Assembly: GCA_950022695.1 (NCBI GenBank)
Contig: CATLLN010000001.1
Location: 186,001-250,000, forward strand
DNA length: 64,000 nucleotides
DNA from: an uncultured bacterium
GTDB taxonomy: Bacteria > Cyanobacteriota > Vampirovibrionia > Gastranaerophilales > Gastranaerophilaceae
Direction: 5' to 3'
Shown: piece by piece, positions 1 to 8,906 of the stretch
Position numbering within the stretch: the stretch's first letter is position 1
How the letters are laid out: the number at the start of each line of letters is the position of its first letter
The notes under the pieces: model-generated
The model's database searches: none
Seen by the model: the letters and a program-made list of their open reading frames with translations, nothing else
What the model was told of the DNA's origin: nothing
Position numbers and translations under genes: made by a program

Positions 1-732
1 CTTGACTATCTTGACGAAAAGTTAAAATTATTAGAAACTAAAAATAGTATGGAAAATTTTAAATTAGTAATAGGTTTATTATTATTTTCAATAGTTTGTG
101 CAATGTTCCTGTCTTTGGGTTATAAAATACCTGAATCAGAAATAAGATATAAAATATCTGATTTTGAAAAAGAAAAAATTCCAATGAAAGATTTATACAT
201 AAAAAATAATATGGAATTTGAAAATTATAATTCGGAAATAATGTTAGAAAAATGTACAGGCACAAATACTGTTTTAAAAACTTATGATATTTTGAATTAT
301 TCAGAACCTAAAGCAAGTAAAATAATGGAAGATTTTGTATACAAAGACTTAGAAAAAAATATCGATGATGAAAAAGAGTTGAACAGATTACAAAATCTTA
401 TAAAAGAATTTTCTGTTAATGCGTTTGAATATGATTTAAATGATGATGGTATAAATGAAATAATAGGACTACCTCCTGGAATAATTTATTATTTTGGACC
501 TTTGGGCGGCGAAATTATTATTTTGCAAAAAAAGAATAATGAATATAAAAAAATAGAAAATCACTTGATATATACATTTGAAGACAAGATAGTCATTTTA
601 AAAGAAAAAACAAACGGATATCATCATATGCAATTTAGGAGAAAAGGACAATCCGAGCCAAAACATTTAATAAAATATGATAAAAGACAAAAAAGTTTTA
701 AATTTTATTTTTATGAATGTCTTGATAAATAG
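1..732 (+). CDS. Membrane-anchored hypothetical protein, probably 5'-truncated by the window edge
   Basis: I do not recognise this family. The frame is open from base 1 and the ATG at 49 has no Shine-Dalgarno sequence, so the true start may lie upstream of the window; 49..732 (227 aa) is the minimum. A hydrophobic helix (FKLVIGLLLFSIVCAMFLSL) lies right after the ATG, followed by a charged, Lys/Glu-rich soluble part. Around residues 130-140 the stretch DLNDDGINEIIG resembles the Asp-rich calcium loops of FG-GAP/dockerin-like proteins. The likely topology is a single N-terminal anchor with an extracytoplasmic domain. Function is unknown. Confidence 0.6.
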   Translation, partial: LDYLDEKLKLLETKNSMENFKLVIGLLLFSIVCAMFLSLGYKIPESEIRYKISDFEKEKIPMKDLYIKNNMEFENYNSEIMLEKCTGTNTVLKTYDILNYSEPKASKIMEDFVYKDLEKNIDDEKELNRLQNLIKEFSVNAFEYDLNDDGINEIIGLPPGIIYYFGPLGGEIIILQKKNNEYKKIENHLIYTFEDKIVILKEKTNGYHHMQFRRKGQSEPKHLIKYDKRQKSFKFYFYECLDK

Positions 733-773
733 TTTTGTAAATATTTTTACTTTATATGTGATGAATCCTAAAA

Positions 774-798
774 AATAAGTAATGAATAATTACTTATT
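774..798. promoter_or_regulatory. Inverted repeat upstream of the lysozyme-like gene
   Basis: AATAAGTAAT and ATTACTTATT form perfect 10-bp arms around a 5-base loop. There is no T-run, so an operator or mRNA structure is more likely than a terminator. It sits about 35 bases upstream of the start of the gene at 835. Confidence 0.4.
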
Positions 799-834
799 AA
801 TGTGACATGAAAATTATTATAAAGGAGAAAAATA

Positions 835-1485
835 ATGAAAACATACGAAGAATTTTTGAAAGCACTTTGTCAAAGAGAAGCAAGTGGTAATTATAAAGCC
901 GCAAATCCTCTGGGATATAAAGGATGTTATCAGATGGGTGTACCAGCTTTGGCTGATATAGGTTATTATAAGGCGAATTCTGGTAGTAATATATATAATA
1001 ACAACTGGAATCAAGGTCATTTTACAGAAAAGAGTGGAATTAAAAACATAAACGAGTTTTTAAATAATCCTAAAATACAAGATAATGCTATTGGTGAATA
1101 TAAAAAACGACAATGGAATTATATGAAAGATGTACAGAAGTATGCAGGTAAATCTATAGGGGGAATTGATATTACAGAATCTGGGATGTTAGGTGCAGCT
1201 CAAATGGGACATGATAAAGTTATTAAATATTTAAAAAGTGATGGTAAAGTTATAGAAAAAGATGGGAATGGTGTTCCGGTAACAGAATATTTAGAATTAT
1301 TTAAAGATTATGATGTTTCTACAATTACCCATCCTAATCCCCAATCAACACCAAAACCAAATATACATCAGCAATATATGAATAAAGAAGTAAATCAAAA
1401 TTCAAATTTTAATGTCTTAAATAATTTATTAAATCCTGCATCGAAACTAAAACAAAATTCTATTATACACCCGCAGCACCAATAA
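835..1485 (+). CDS. Lysozyme/transglycosylase-like protein, C-terminus apparently lost by frameshift
   Basis: The N-terminus contains QREASGNYKAANPLGYKGCYQMG. This matches the ESxGxY...LGYxGxYQxG signature of lysozyme-like domains found in phage structural proteins and secreted peptidoglycan hydrolases; the Glu near residue 15 is the presumed catalytic acid. A WNQGHFTEKSGI segment and an AFL-like block follow, also typical of that fold. The start is well supported by AAAGGAG upstream. After about residue 150 the protein becomes a Pro/Asn/Gln-rich linker and stops at 1485, while the next frame stays open with a similar linker and a new domain (see 1425..1856). The expected role is peptidoglycan cleavage. 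There is no signal peptide. Confidence 0.6.
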   Translation: MKTYEEFLKALCQREASGNYKAANPLGYKGCYQMGVPALADIGYYKANSGSNIYNNNWNQGHFTEKSGIKNINEFLNNPKIQDNAIGEYKKRQWNYMKDVQKYAGKSIGGIDITESGMLGAAQMGHDKVIKYLKSDGKVIEKDGNGVPVTEYLELFKDYDVSTITHPNPQSTPKPNIHQQYMNKEVNQNSNFNVLNNLLNPASKLKQNSIIHPQHQ

Positions 1486-1856
1486 CGCAATCTTCAGCGC
1501 AGCAAGCAACATTTACTCCTGAACAAATAGGAAAAATGAGTCGAGAAGAGTTTGATAAAAACGAATCTTCTATAATGCACCAATTACAAAATGGCGGCTT
1601 TAATCAATCTGCATCAAGAGATTTTGGCGGTTATCAGAATTCACACTCCGGAGATAACCGAATTTATACCGCAGAAGATATCGGAGCTTTTTCGAGTGCA
1701 GAGTTTAGTCATCATGAACCTGCAATCAATGCTCAGATGAACAGTATAGGAATTCCGACCAATAATGATATGCAAAATTCCGGTGGAACAGTGTATGTTG
1801 CACCATATACCAGAAGTGACGGAGTTGAGGTTCGCGGTCATTATCGCTCAAGGTAA
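1425..1856 (+). pseudogene. Out-of-frame C-terminal part of the lysozyme-like gene
   Basis: The ORF track begins this frame at an ATG (1536), but the frame is open back to 1425. Upstream of that ATG it reads a sensible linker, TPAAPITQSSAQQATFTPEQ, before GKMSREEFDKNE. The ATG has only AGGA three bases away, too close for good initiation. The linker continues the style of the upstream protein one frame back, and the crossover region contains short A-runs (about 1449-1457). The most likely reading is one gene split by an indel or a -1 shift. The downstream 106 aa are Ser/Gly/Asn-rich with a basic end (HYRSR). If the ATG is used, this is instead a separate small hypothetical protein. Confidence 0.5.
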
Positions 1857-1865
1857 AATTTTATG

Positions 1866-1892
1866 GCAGAGGTATTTACCTCTGCTGTTTTT
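1866..1892 (+). terminator. Rho-independent terminator
   Basis: GCAGAGGTA and TACCTCTGC form a 9-bp stem followed by TGTTTTTT. It closes the lysozyme-like gene region. Confidence 0.8.
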
Positions 1893-1963
1893 TATTCTGT
1901 CCTGCTTGCTTTTTTTTTGTCATGATATTATAATTGAGTTTGTAAAAAGAGGATAATAAAAGG

Positions 1964-3304
1964 ATGAGTGAGTCGAGTCTGGGAATAATTATTTCCAATT
2001 GGTTGATAGTTTTTGTACTGTTACTTGTTAACGGTTTTTTTGTAGCCGCAGAATTTGCTATTGTTAGAGCTAGAAGAACTAAAATTGAACAACTTACTAA
2101 AGATGGTAATGTCGATGCAAAACTTGCTCTTAAAGCTCTTGAAGATATGAATTTCTTTATTGCAGCTGTTCAGTTAGGTATTACGATTGCAAGTATCGGT
2201 ATTGGTTGGTTTGGTTCTCCGACTATTGAGATGATGTTAAAACCGTTACTTGATGAATTCCCGTCTGCTCATGTTTACCTTGCTCCTTTGACTGCAGTTA
2301 TTGCATTTTTAACAGTAACTTTATTACATGTTGTCTTGGGTGAACAAGTTCCAAAGTGTATTGCTCTTCAATATCCTGAAAAAATTTCATTATATGTAGC
2401 AAAACCTATGGATTTATTCATGACGGTTTCAAGACCGTTTGTATGGTTTTTGAATGTTGTATGTAATGGAATCTTGAAACTTTTAAGAGTTCCTGTAAGT
2501 ACAGCTCGTGTTGTTCATACTATCGAAGATTTAGACTTACTTGTTGATACAAGTTATGATGAAGGTGTCCTAAACGAAACAGAAAAAGATATGATTCATA
2601 ACGTATTTAAGTTTTCTGATTTAACCGCAAGAGAGGTTATGATTCCTCGTACTGATATGGTTTGTGTACCGTTAGATATGACACTTGATGAACTTAATAA
2701 AGTCGCAACTGAAAATCAGTATACAAGATATCCTGTTTATGATGGTGATATTGACCATATTACCGGTTTAATCCATGTTAAAGATTTATATTCTCTTGCT
2801 CTAAAAGATGAAGTTTGTCCTATTGAAAAAGTTCAACGCACAGTAATGCTTGTTCCTGAAACTATTACAATGGATAATTTGGTTAGAGAATTCAAGAAAA
2901 ATAAAGGTCAAATGGCGATTGTTGTTGATGAATTCGGCGGAACTTCCGGTATTATTACTTTGGAAGATGTTTTGGAAGAAATTTTCGGCGATGTTCAAGA
3001 TGAATTTGATGAAGAAGCAGAATTCGATATAAGAGAAATTAAACCAAATCATTACTTAGCTAATGGAATGATGAGACTTGATGAATTGGCTAATTATTTC
3101 GATGTTCCGGCAGAAAGGCTGGAAGATGAAGATGTTGATACAATTGCTGGTCTTGTTGTTAAAGAGCTTGGACGATTGGCGCAATTAGATGATGTTGTAA
3201 AATACCACGAATTTGTTTTTACAGTTAAAGAAATTGATGGTGCAAGAATTACAAAACTTTTAATTGTTAAAGAAGAACCGGCAGAAAGCATTCAGGCAGA
3301 ATAA
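1964..3304 (+). CDS. CNNM/CorC-HlyC family membrane protein (DUF21-CBS-CorC)
   Basis: This 446-aa protein has the full family layout. An N-terminal DUF21 membrane domain spans about residues 1-200, with helices starting WLIVFVLLLVNGFFVAAEFAIV. A CBS pair follows at about 215-345, containing REVMIPRTDMV and DEFGGTSGIITLEDVLEEIFG. A C-terminal CorC_HlyC domain occupies about 360-435. Members are inner-membrane proteins implicated in Mg2+/Co2+ homeostasis; the 'hemolysin' name is historical. A purine-rich AGAGGATAA precedes the ATG. No metal-responsive element was seen upstream, and no neighbour suggests a more specific role. Confidence 0.9.
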   Translation: MSESSLGIIISNWLIVFVLLLVNGFFVAAEFAIVRARRTKIEQLTKDGNVDAKLALKALEDMNFFIAAVQLGITIASIGIGWFGSPTIEMMLKPLLDEFPSAHVYLAPLTAVIAFLTVTLLHVVLGEQVPKCIALQYPEKISLYVAKPMDLFMTVSRPFVWFLNVVCNGILKLLRVPVSTARVVHTIEDLDLLVDTSYDEGVLNETEKDMIHNVFKFSDLTAREVMIPRTDMVCVPLDMTLDELNKVATENQYTRYPVYDGDIDHITGLIHVKDLYSLALKDEVCPIEKVQRTVMLVPETITMDNLVREFKKNKGQMAIVVDEFGGTSGIITLEDVLEEIFGDVQDEFDEEAEFDIREIKPNHYLANGMMRLDELANYFDVPAERLEDEDVDTIAGLVVKELGRLAQLDDVVKYHEFVFTVKEIDGARITKLLIVKEEPAESIQAE

Positions 3305-3348
3305 GAATTTCATATAAATGCGGGGTTTACTTTTTTAGTAAATTCATT

Positions 3349-3942
3349 ATGATAAATAATATGAAAAAGTTTTTAATTGTCTGTTTATCTTGTTTTTTTA
3401 TTATGACTCCTGTCTTGGGAGATGATGTTGATTTGCCTGCAACCGGTGATTTATGGGATAATTGGGGTGCGGAACAAAATTTTTATGGGAATGATAAAAA
3501 TGTTTCAGATGAAGATTTTGATAAAGCAATTGATAGCCTTAAAAGTAAAAAAAACAGATGGGTAGACAGATTAAAGAAGAAGCAGATACCAAAAGGTGAA
3601 GAATTTAATCAATCAAATGAAACAGAAATAATTAATGAACAAGCTGATAAAGATACTTTACCTGTTGTAACAATACCTGTTGAAATTATATTAAAAGATG
3701 GAGTACTTCCTGTTGGTCACTATCAGTTGAAAGGTGAAAAAACAGATGATAATAATGTCGTTTTAAGATTATATCAGGCACAGTATATGATGGCGGAGTT
3801 ACCTGCAATTGAAACAGATGATGATTTTGATGAGGAAACAATAACTTTTGCGAAGTGGCTTTTAGAGGGAGAAGATAAAATAAAAATCATATATGGTTCA
3901 ATAGATTTAAATGCTTATTCAATTGTCGATATAAAAAATTAA
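3349..3942 (+). CDS. Secreted hypothetical protein
   Basis: No family recognised. The N-terminus is a clear Sec signal peptide (MKKFLIVCLSCFFIMTPVLG, cleavage near GDD), so this is an exported protein of about 170 aa. The mature part is acidic and starts with a short tryptophan-rich patch (LWDNWGAEQNFYG). It then has a Lys-rich helix and a C-terminal segment that looks like small beta strands (VVTIPVEIILKDGVLPVGHYQLKG). The start could be the ATG at 3349 or the Met-Lys-Lys at 3361; neither has a convincing ribosome binding site. It lies between a CorC-like gene and the 670-aa repeat-family gene, in the same direction. Confidence 0.6.
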   Translation: MINNMKKFLIVCLSCFFIMTPVLGDDVDLPATGDLWDNWGAEQNFYGNDKNVSDEDFDKAIDSLKSKKNRWVDRLKKKQIPKGEEFNQSNETEIINEQADKDTLPVVTIPVEIILKDGVLPVGHYQLKGEKTDDNNVVLRLYQAQYMMAELPAIETDDDFDEETITFAKWLLEGEDKIKIIYGSIDLNAYSIVDIKN

Positions 3943-4055
3943 ATTAATTATTACGAAATATTACAAAATCTGCTGTAAATCCTAAAGTTTAGTAAGAAAA
4001 TGCCGTAAACATGATTAAGCAAACGAATGACTACATGTCGAAAGGATTACGAAAA

Positions 4056-6068
4056 ATGGGATTGGCAGCTTCACAAGCTAGATTTTTATGTATAACAGCA
4101 CGAAAAGCTGATTGTGAATACAAATCAACTGAACTTGCTCAGCAAAAACTGGATATAACCAAGCAGTTGGGTGCTATTTCTAATGAGTATTCTAATGCAA
4201 TGAATGCTACAAAATTGATGTGGTCAAATGATGCAGTTAATGGTAGTTATGGAATGACATACAGTTTAATGATGATGCCTTCAGCTGCAAATGATTTTAA
4301 CCCTTATATGATAACAACATCATCAGGGGCTATTGTATTAAACGGTCCTTATGCTGCCGCAGCAAAAGCTGCCGGTATTTCAAAATCAGGCGGAATTGGT
4401 TCTCAAGAAAGCAGAGATAAGTTTATTTCTGCGTTAGTTCCTTACGGTCTAATTACTGAAGATACTGCAAAAGCAATTACATTAAATGATTATGAATATA
4501 AGCTTAATGGTAATAACTTAGAATTGGATGAATCTTCCGGTACAATTGGTACTACGGGAGTAGACTGGGATCCTTCAGCAGGTATGGGAAGAGATCCGTT
4601 AAATAAATCTGCTAATGTTATGTCATTTGCAGACCTATGTTTGAGTGAATCTATGGGTTTACAAACTGTTGACTGGGCAAAAATGTTTGTAGGTGACGGA
4701 CAGTATACAGAAAAAGAGTTTAATAATGAAAAATCTCGTCTTAACAAGTTGGTTACTTCAGCCAATCAAGGTGTTAGAGGGATTACAAGTGATGTTATTA
4801 ATCAGTTAAAACGTGATTTGAATAACTATAAAAATAACTACACAGGAGATACTAACGATCAGAAATATAAAGATGAATGTGCAAGATTAGAATCATTAAT
4901 TAATAAAGCAGAAAATATATCAAATATAAAGGATAGTGATGAGCAGAAACAAATAATTTTAAGTATTCAAGCTCAGTTACAAAAAGATCTTGACTCATTT
5001 AATGAAAGTGTTTCAGCTGTAAGTATTGATTCAAAATTTAATACTTCTGCTAACTCTTTAAATAGCGATAAAAATGGTGGTAAGGAATTTTCGATTGTAC
5101 AAAGTGGTGTTATTAACCATTATAAAGATGAAATTACCAATATTACAATCGGAGATATTTTAGCCGGCGATGTTGTAATTATGTCTAATGCTGGCGGTAC
5201 AGGTAATGGCAGCGAGAAAAAATTTGCAGATCAAATGGTGAAATTATTAGATTCATTTGCTGCTGTTTTTGGTTATTCAAATACTAAAGATTTAAGCGGT
5301 ACAGGTTTAAATGTTGATGATGCTTCTGCAAAAGCCTTGAAATTTGCATATACAATGGTTAAAAATACATTTTTAAGAACAACTGATATGTCAAATATCG
5401 GTTCAAGAAAAAATGATCACTCAATGACTGAAAACAGTGCTTATACTAATGCGGCAACAAGCAATAGAATTGGTACAGATGATTCTCAACAGTATTATGC
5501 AGTAAGTTTAACAAATATGTTGAGTTCTTTCTTGACTTATTATGATAATGCTTTAAACGGCGCGGATTCAAATTTTGTTGTTGGTAAAACTACAGAAACA
5601 TCTAATTATGTAACTGATTATTCCGGTTATTGTTATGTTGCTCAAGGTGATCCAAATTCTGTAAAACAAGTTCATAAGAAGTCTGTGGATTTTTATGATG
5701 AATTATATAACAATATATTAGAGCACGGTTGGAGAGAAGATACTGCAATTGATGATAGTGAGTATCTTGAAAGTGCAATAAAAGATGGACGTTATTCAAT
5801 GAGTTCATTAAATAATGACGGATATTATTATCAAACAAGATATAATGAAACCGGTTATATTGTTGAAGTTTCAGATACTGATGCGATAGCAAGAGCAGAA
5901 GCAGAGTTTACGTCTAAAAAAGCTGAATTAACTTATAAAGAAGATTCTATTGATATGAAGACTAAAAAGCTTGATGCAGAAATTTCATCTTTGTCAACGG
6001 AATATGATACAGTAAAATCGTTGATATCAAAAAGTATTGAAAAGACATTTGCAATGTTCTCTAACTAG
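4056..6068 (+). CDS. Large protein with conserved N- and C-terminal helices (paralogue of 48461..49789)
   Basis: Function unknown. The start was moved to residue 16 of the ORF because MGLAASQARFLCITAR aligns with the start of the paralogue (MGISASQARLLTITAR) and AAAGGA lies 9 bases upstream. The first ~60 residues and the last ~70 (DAIARAEAEF then a heptad-like coil ending FAMFSN) match the paralogue, while the middle differs in length and sequence (670 versus 442 aa). There is no signal peptide and no transmembrane helix. Conserved helical ends around a variable core is the layout of flagellar axial proteins and of some type III secreted subunits; the fliOPQR genes in this window make that worth testing, but this is inference only. 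Confidence 0.7.
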   Translation: MGLAASQARFLCITARKADCEYKSTELAQQKLDITKQLGAISNEYSNAMNATKLMWSNDAVNGSYGMTYSLMMMPSAANDFNPYMITTSSGAIVLNGPYAAAAKAAGISKSGGIGSQESRDKFISALVPYGLITEDTAKAITLNDYEYKLNGNNLELDESSGTIGTTGVDWDPSAGMGRDPLNKSANVMSFADLCLSESMGLQTVDWAKMFVGDGQYTEKEFNNEKSRLNKLVTSANQGVRGITSDVINQLKRDLNNYKNNYTGDTNDQKYKDECARLESLINKAENISNIKDSDEQKQIILSIQAQLQKDLDSFNESVSAVSIDSKFNTSANSLNSDKNGGKEFSIVQSGVINHYKDEITNITIGDILAGDVVIMSNAGGTGNGSEKKFADQMVKLLDSFAAVFGYSNTKDLSGTGLNVDDASAKALKFAYTMVKNTFLRTTDMSNIGSRKNDHSMTENSAYTNAATSNRIGTDDSQQYYAVSLTNMLSSFLTYYDNALNGADSNFVVGKTTETSNYVTDYSGYCYVAQGDPNSVKQVHKKSVDFYDELYNNILEHGWREDTAIDDSEYLESAIKDGRYSMSSLNNDGYYYQTRYNETGYIVEVSDTDAIARAEAEFTSKKAELTYKEDSIDMKTKKLDAEISSLSTEYDTVKSLISKSIEKTFAMFSN

Positions 6069-6103
6069 TGCTTGACCGCATGGGGCATACCGCTACTAAT
6101 TGC

Positions 6104-7528
6104 TTACTTCAATACTTCAATTACATCATAATCTGCGAGATAAGGAAGATGAGCTTCTGTAATAAGTTCTCCCGGAAGCAATATTGAAATTCCCGGCGGG
6201 CATTCTGCTACAACTTCACCGGATAATCTTCCGATGGCTTCTGATTTTGGAATAATTTCTTTTTCAGAAAAATATGCTTCACGAAGACTTTTTTTAATAA
6301 TCGGTGTCAACATTGGCATATGTTTTTTGTTTTCGAGATAGTAAATATCTTTGTAATCATGTGTATCAATTTTATTGAGACATTTTACAAGATATTCAAA
6401 ATCGGAACGCTTATTACCTATATTGCAAAGTAATAAAATACCTTCATCTGAAGCACTTTCAACTTCGATTCCAAAATCTATTTCCAATATAGATTCAAGC
6501 CTTTTACCTGATAAACCATCAGCTTTAATAAATACCTTTGTTACATCAGTTTTGAATCCAAAGCCTGGTTTTAGATGGTGAATTGTTTGCATTTTATCAA
6601 TTTCCGAACGCAGGTATTTTGCGTTGGTAATTGCTTTAGAAAGTTGTTTTTGTCCGCGTTGGCTTTGAAGGTTAGCTCTTGCTGCATCTAAACTGCCAAG
6701 AAGCATTAATGACGGACTTGTTGTATGTAAAAGCATTAAAGCGCGTTCAACATCTTCTGCATTGATTTTAGAGTTTTCGCTGATATGAAGCATTGAAGAC
6801 TGGCTCATTGAACCACCTGTTTTATGAAGTGAATGAACAACAATATCAGCGCCGAGTTTCAATGATGTTGTCGGAAGTTTGCTGTTGAAATTCCATAAGC
6901 ATCCGTGAGCTTCATCTACAATTAATGGTACATTATATTGTTTACAAATTTTTGCTATAGATTCAATATCAGATACTACACCTTCATAGGTAGGGTTAGT
7001 AATCCAAACCATAGAAACATCATCGTTTTCTTTTAATAAATCTTCAATAGATTTTGCGTTAATATTACCCCAAATACCCCAGTCATTAAGTTTTTCAGGA
7101 ACAACCCAAAGTGGTTCTGCTCCGGAGATTATAAGTCCTGTTAAAATTGAGCGGTGGCAATTTCTGTTAACAATAATTTTTTGACCTTTTTTTGTTAAAC
7201 CCATTGCGATTGCAAGGTTTCCTATAGTTGAACCATTTAACAAAAAGAATGTTTTTTTAGCACCAAAAGCTTGTGCCGCAAGTATTTCTGCTTCTTTAAT
7301 AGATCCTGTTGCCGGAGTGAGAGTCCCGAGGTTATCAAATTCATCTGTAGTATCTACCATAAGTGCTTTTTTGCCGATGAGTTTGCGAAAGTCAGGTAAA
7401 GTTCCAAGTCCTTTTGTATGACCTGGGATATGAAATTGATATGTAGGATTGTTATAAGCTGATTTTAGAGCTTCAACAATCGGGGCTTTAATTTTAGTAT
7501 GTTTTTCTATTTTAATTTTGTTCGGCAT
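6104..7528 (-). CDS. Orn/Lys/Arg decarboxylase family PLP enzyme (SpeA/YaaO type)
   Basis: This 474-aa fold type I PLP enzyme is close in length to the short arginine/lysine decarboxylases of Bacillus and cyanobacteria. The N-terminus has FHIPGHTKG. PLP-binding features are DEAHG (Asp about residue 205) and SLHKTGGSMSQ, with the Schiff-base lysine near 236. The C-terminal region carries the typical GEVVAECPPGISILLPGE block. The reaction would be decarboxylation of arginine, lysine or ornithine in polyamine formation; the substrate cannot be read from sequence alone. It stands alone on the minus strand, divergent from the porin-like gene at 7588. Confidence 0.85.
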   Translation of the reverse strand: MPNKIKIEKHTKIKAPIVEALKSAYNNPTYQFHIPGHTKGLGTLPDFRKLIGKKALMVDTTDEFDNLGTLTPATGSIKEAEILAAQAFGAKKTFFLLNGSTIGNLAIAMGLTKKGQKIIVNRNCHRSILTGLIISGAEPLWVVPEKLNDWGIWGNINAKSIEDLLKENDDVSMVWITNPTYEGVVSDIESIAKICKQYNVPLIVDEAHGCLWNFNSKLPTTSLKLGADIVVHSLHKTGGSMSQSSMLHISENSKINAEDVERALMLLHTTSPSLMLLGSLDAARANLQSQRGQKQLSKAITNAKYLRSEIDKMQTIHHLKPGFGFKTDVTKVFIKADGLSGKRLESILEIDFGIEVESASDEGILLLCNIGNKRSDFEYLVKCLNKIDTHDYKDIYYLENKKHMPMLTPIIKKSLREAYFSEKEIIPKSEAIGRLSGEVVAECPPGISILLPGELITEAHLPYLADYDVIEVLK

Positions 7529-7573
7529 AATAAAAATATACTACAAAAAATAAAAAAAACGATAAAATTATGT

Positions 7574-7579
7574 TATAAT
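7574..7579 (+). promoter_or_regulatory. -10 box of the porin-like gene, suggesting a leaderless mRNA
   Basis: TATAAT lies 8 bases before the ATG at 7588 and no Shine-Dalgarno is present. Transcription would begin almost at the start codon. Confidence 0.55.
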
Positions 7580-7587
7580 CTTAACAT

Positions 7588-8904
7588 ATGGAAAATTTCA
7601 TAAAAGTTTTAATGATTTTTTTAATATGTTCTGTAATTACACCAAAGGCTATTGCTTTTGATGAGATTGCGGATGAGTTGTTTGAGCAAAAACATAAAGA
7701 TGAAATTTTTCTTACTCTTGCTAATGATGAGAATAATGAAACCTCATTAGTTAAAGAAGATGAGATTCTAGAAAAAAGTCAGAAGAAACGGTTATTTAAT
7801 TTTGATTTTGATGATGATGACGATGGTTCAATGGATAATGCGGATTTTGACTTTGAGATTTTTAAAATTTTTGACAAAGAAAAAACTATAAGTGAAGAAA
7901 CATTATTTGGAAAGATTGTAAACAGTGATATAACAAGAACTGACGTTATGACATTTTTACTTCAAGATGATTTAACATTTAATTATGAAAAAGGTCCTGT
8001 TAGTAAAATTCACATGTACGGTGCATATCGCGGTGCATTAAACATGATGTGGGATTCAAATTATTCAACAGATTATGATAATAATACAACTCAATTTGGG
8101 GTGTATGGTTCATTAAAAAATCCTGATTATAAATTTAAGTTTGCTGCAAATCCTATTCCAAGAAAAGGTTTAAGTTATATAGACAGGTTTGTATCAGATG
8201 CTTATGTCGTAAATACAAGTCTTCCTAACCATCAGTTTGTTGCCGGATATTCAAGGGTTCAAACAAGTGTAGAAGGTGGTGCTTCAACTTATGTATTACC
8301 TTTTGTTGCCAGATCTCAGATTGCAAGAAATTTTAGTAATGTAAAATCCTTATCACTAAAGGCTATTGGAAACTACCAATATTTGGATTATAACTTATCT
8401 TTAGGAAGTGCCGGAAGATATATTTCAAGTGGTTTGCCGGGGGCAGAATTTAACGGCTGGGTAAATGTAAAACCATTTGGGAATAGAAGTAAAAAATTCG
8501 GTAAACTTGTTGTTGGCGGCGGTTTTAACGGTGGACATAACCGAATTGATTATGCTGTAGCAACGGGTTATATCGGATATCACCATAAAAAACTGTGGAC
8601 AAATTTCGAAGCTTCTGTTGCGGATGGTTATAGTGGTTCAAATGGTATCAGTAAAAATAAAGCCGGTGGGTGGGCTGCGACTTTAGGTTGGAAATTTAAT
8701 CCGCATTTTCAGTTGATTGGTCGTATAGACCAGTTTGATCCAAATAGAAGTGTTTCAAATGACTTGCGTAATGAATATACTGTCGGGATTAATTGGTTTA
8801 TAAAAGGTCAAGCATTAAAGGTTATGCTAAACTATGTATTTTGCGATAGTCAAAACAGGCATGACAGTCATAAAATTATATTAGCAACGCAGTTAGTTTT
8901 ATAA
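7588..8904 (+). CDS. Outer-membrane beta-barrel protein, porin-like
   Basis: A signal peptide (KVLMIFLICSVITPKAIA) is followed by an acidic, Asp-rich stretch (FDDDDDGSMDNADFDF) at about residues 70-90. The remaining ~300 residues consist of alternating amphipathic strands with many Gly and aromatic residues. The last residues (KIILATQLVL) resemble the C-terminal strand of OprO/OprP-type phosphate-selective porins and similar barrels. It presumably acts in the outer membrane as a channel; the solute is unknown. The ATG follows a TATAAT box directly. The only nearby gene that could use it functionally is the decarboxylase, which is divergent, so context adds little. Confidence 0.7.
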   Translation: MENFIKVLMIFLICSVITPKAIAFDEIADELFEQKHKDEIFLTLANDENNETSLVKEDEILEKSQKKRLFNFDFDDDDDGSMDNADFDFEIFKIFDKEKTISEETLFGKIVNSDITRTDVMTFLLQDDLTFNYEKGPVSKIHMYGAYRGALNMMWDSNYSTDYDNNTTQFGVYGSLKNPDYKFKFAANPIPRKGLSYIDRFVSDAYVVNTSLPNHQFVAGYSRVQTSVEGGASTYVLPFVARSQIARNFSNVKSLSLKAIGNYQYLDYNLSLGSAGRYISSGLPGAEFNGWVNVKPFGNRSKKFGKLVVGGGFNGGHNRIDYAVATGYIGYHHKKLWTNFEASVADGYSGSNGISKNKAGGWAATLGWKFNPHFQLIGRIDQFDPNRSVSNDLRNEYTVGINWFIKGQALKVMLNYVFCDSQNRHDSHKIILATQLVL

Positions 8905-8906
8905 TT

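Noticed and set aside
1765-1956. 63-aa plus-strand ORF over the terminator at 1866
   Set aside because: It overlaps the frameshifted C-terminal frame, runs through a terminator and has no ribosome binding site.
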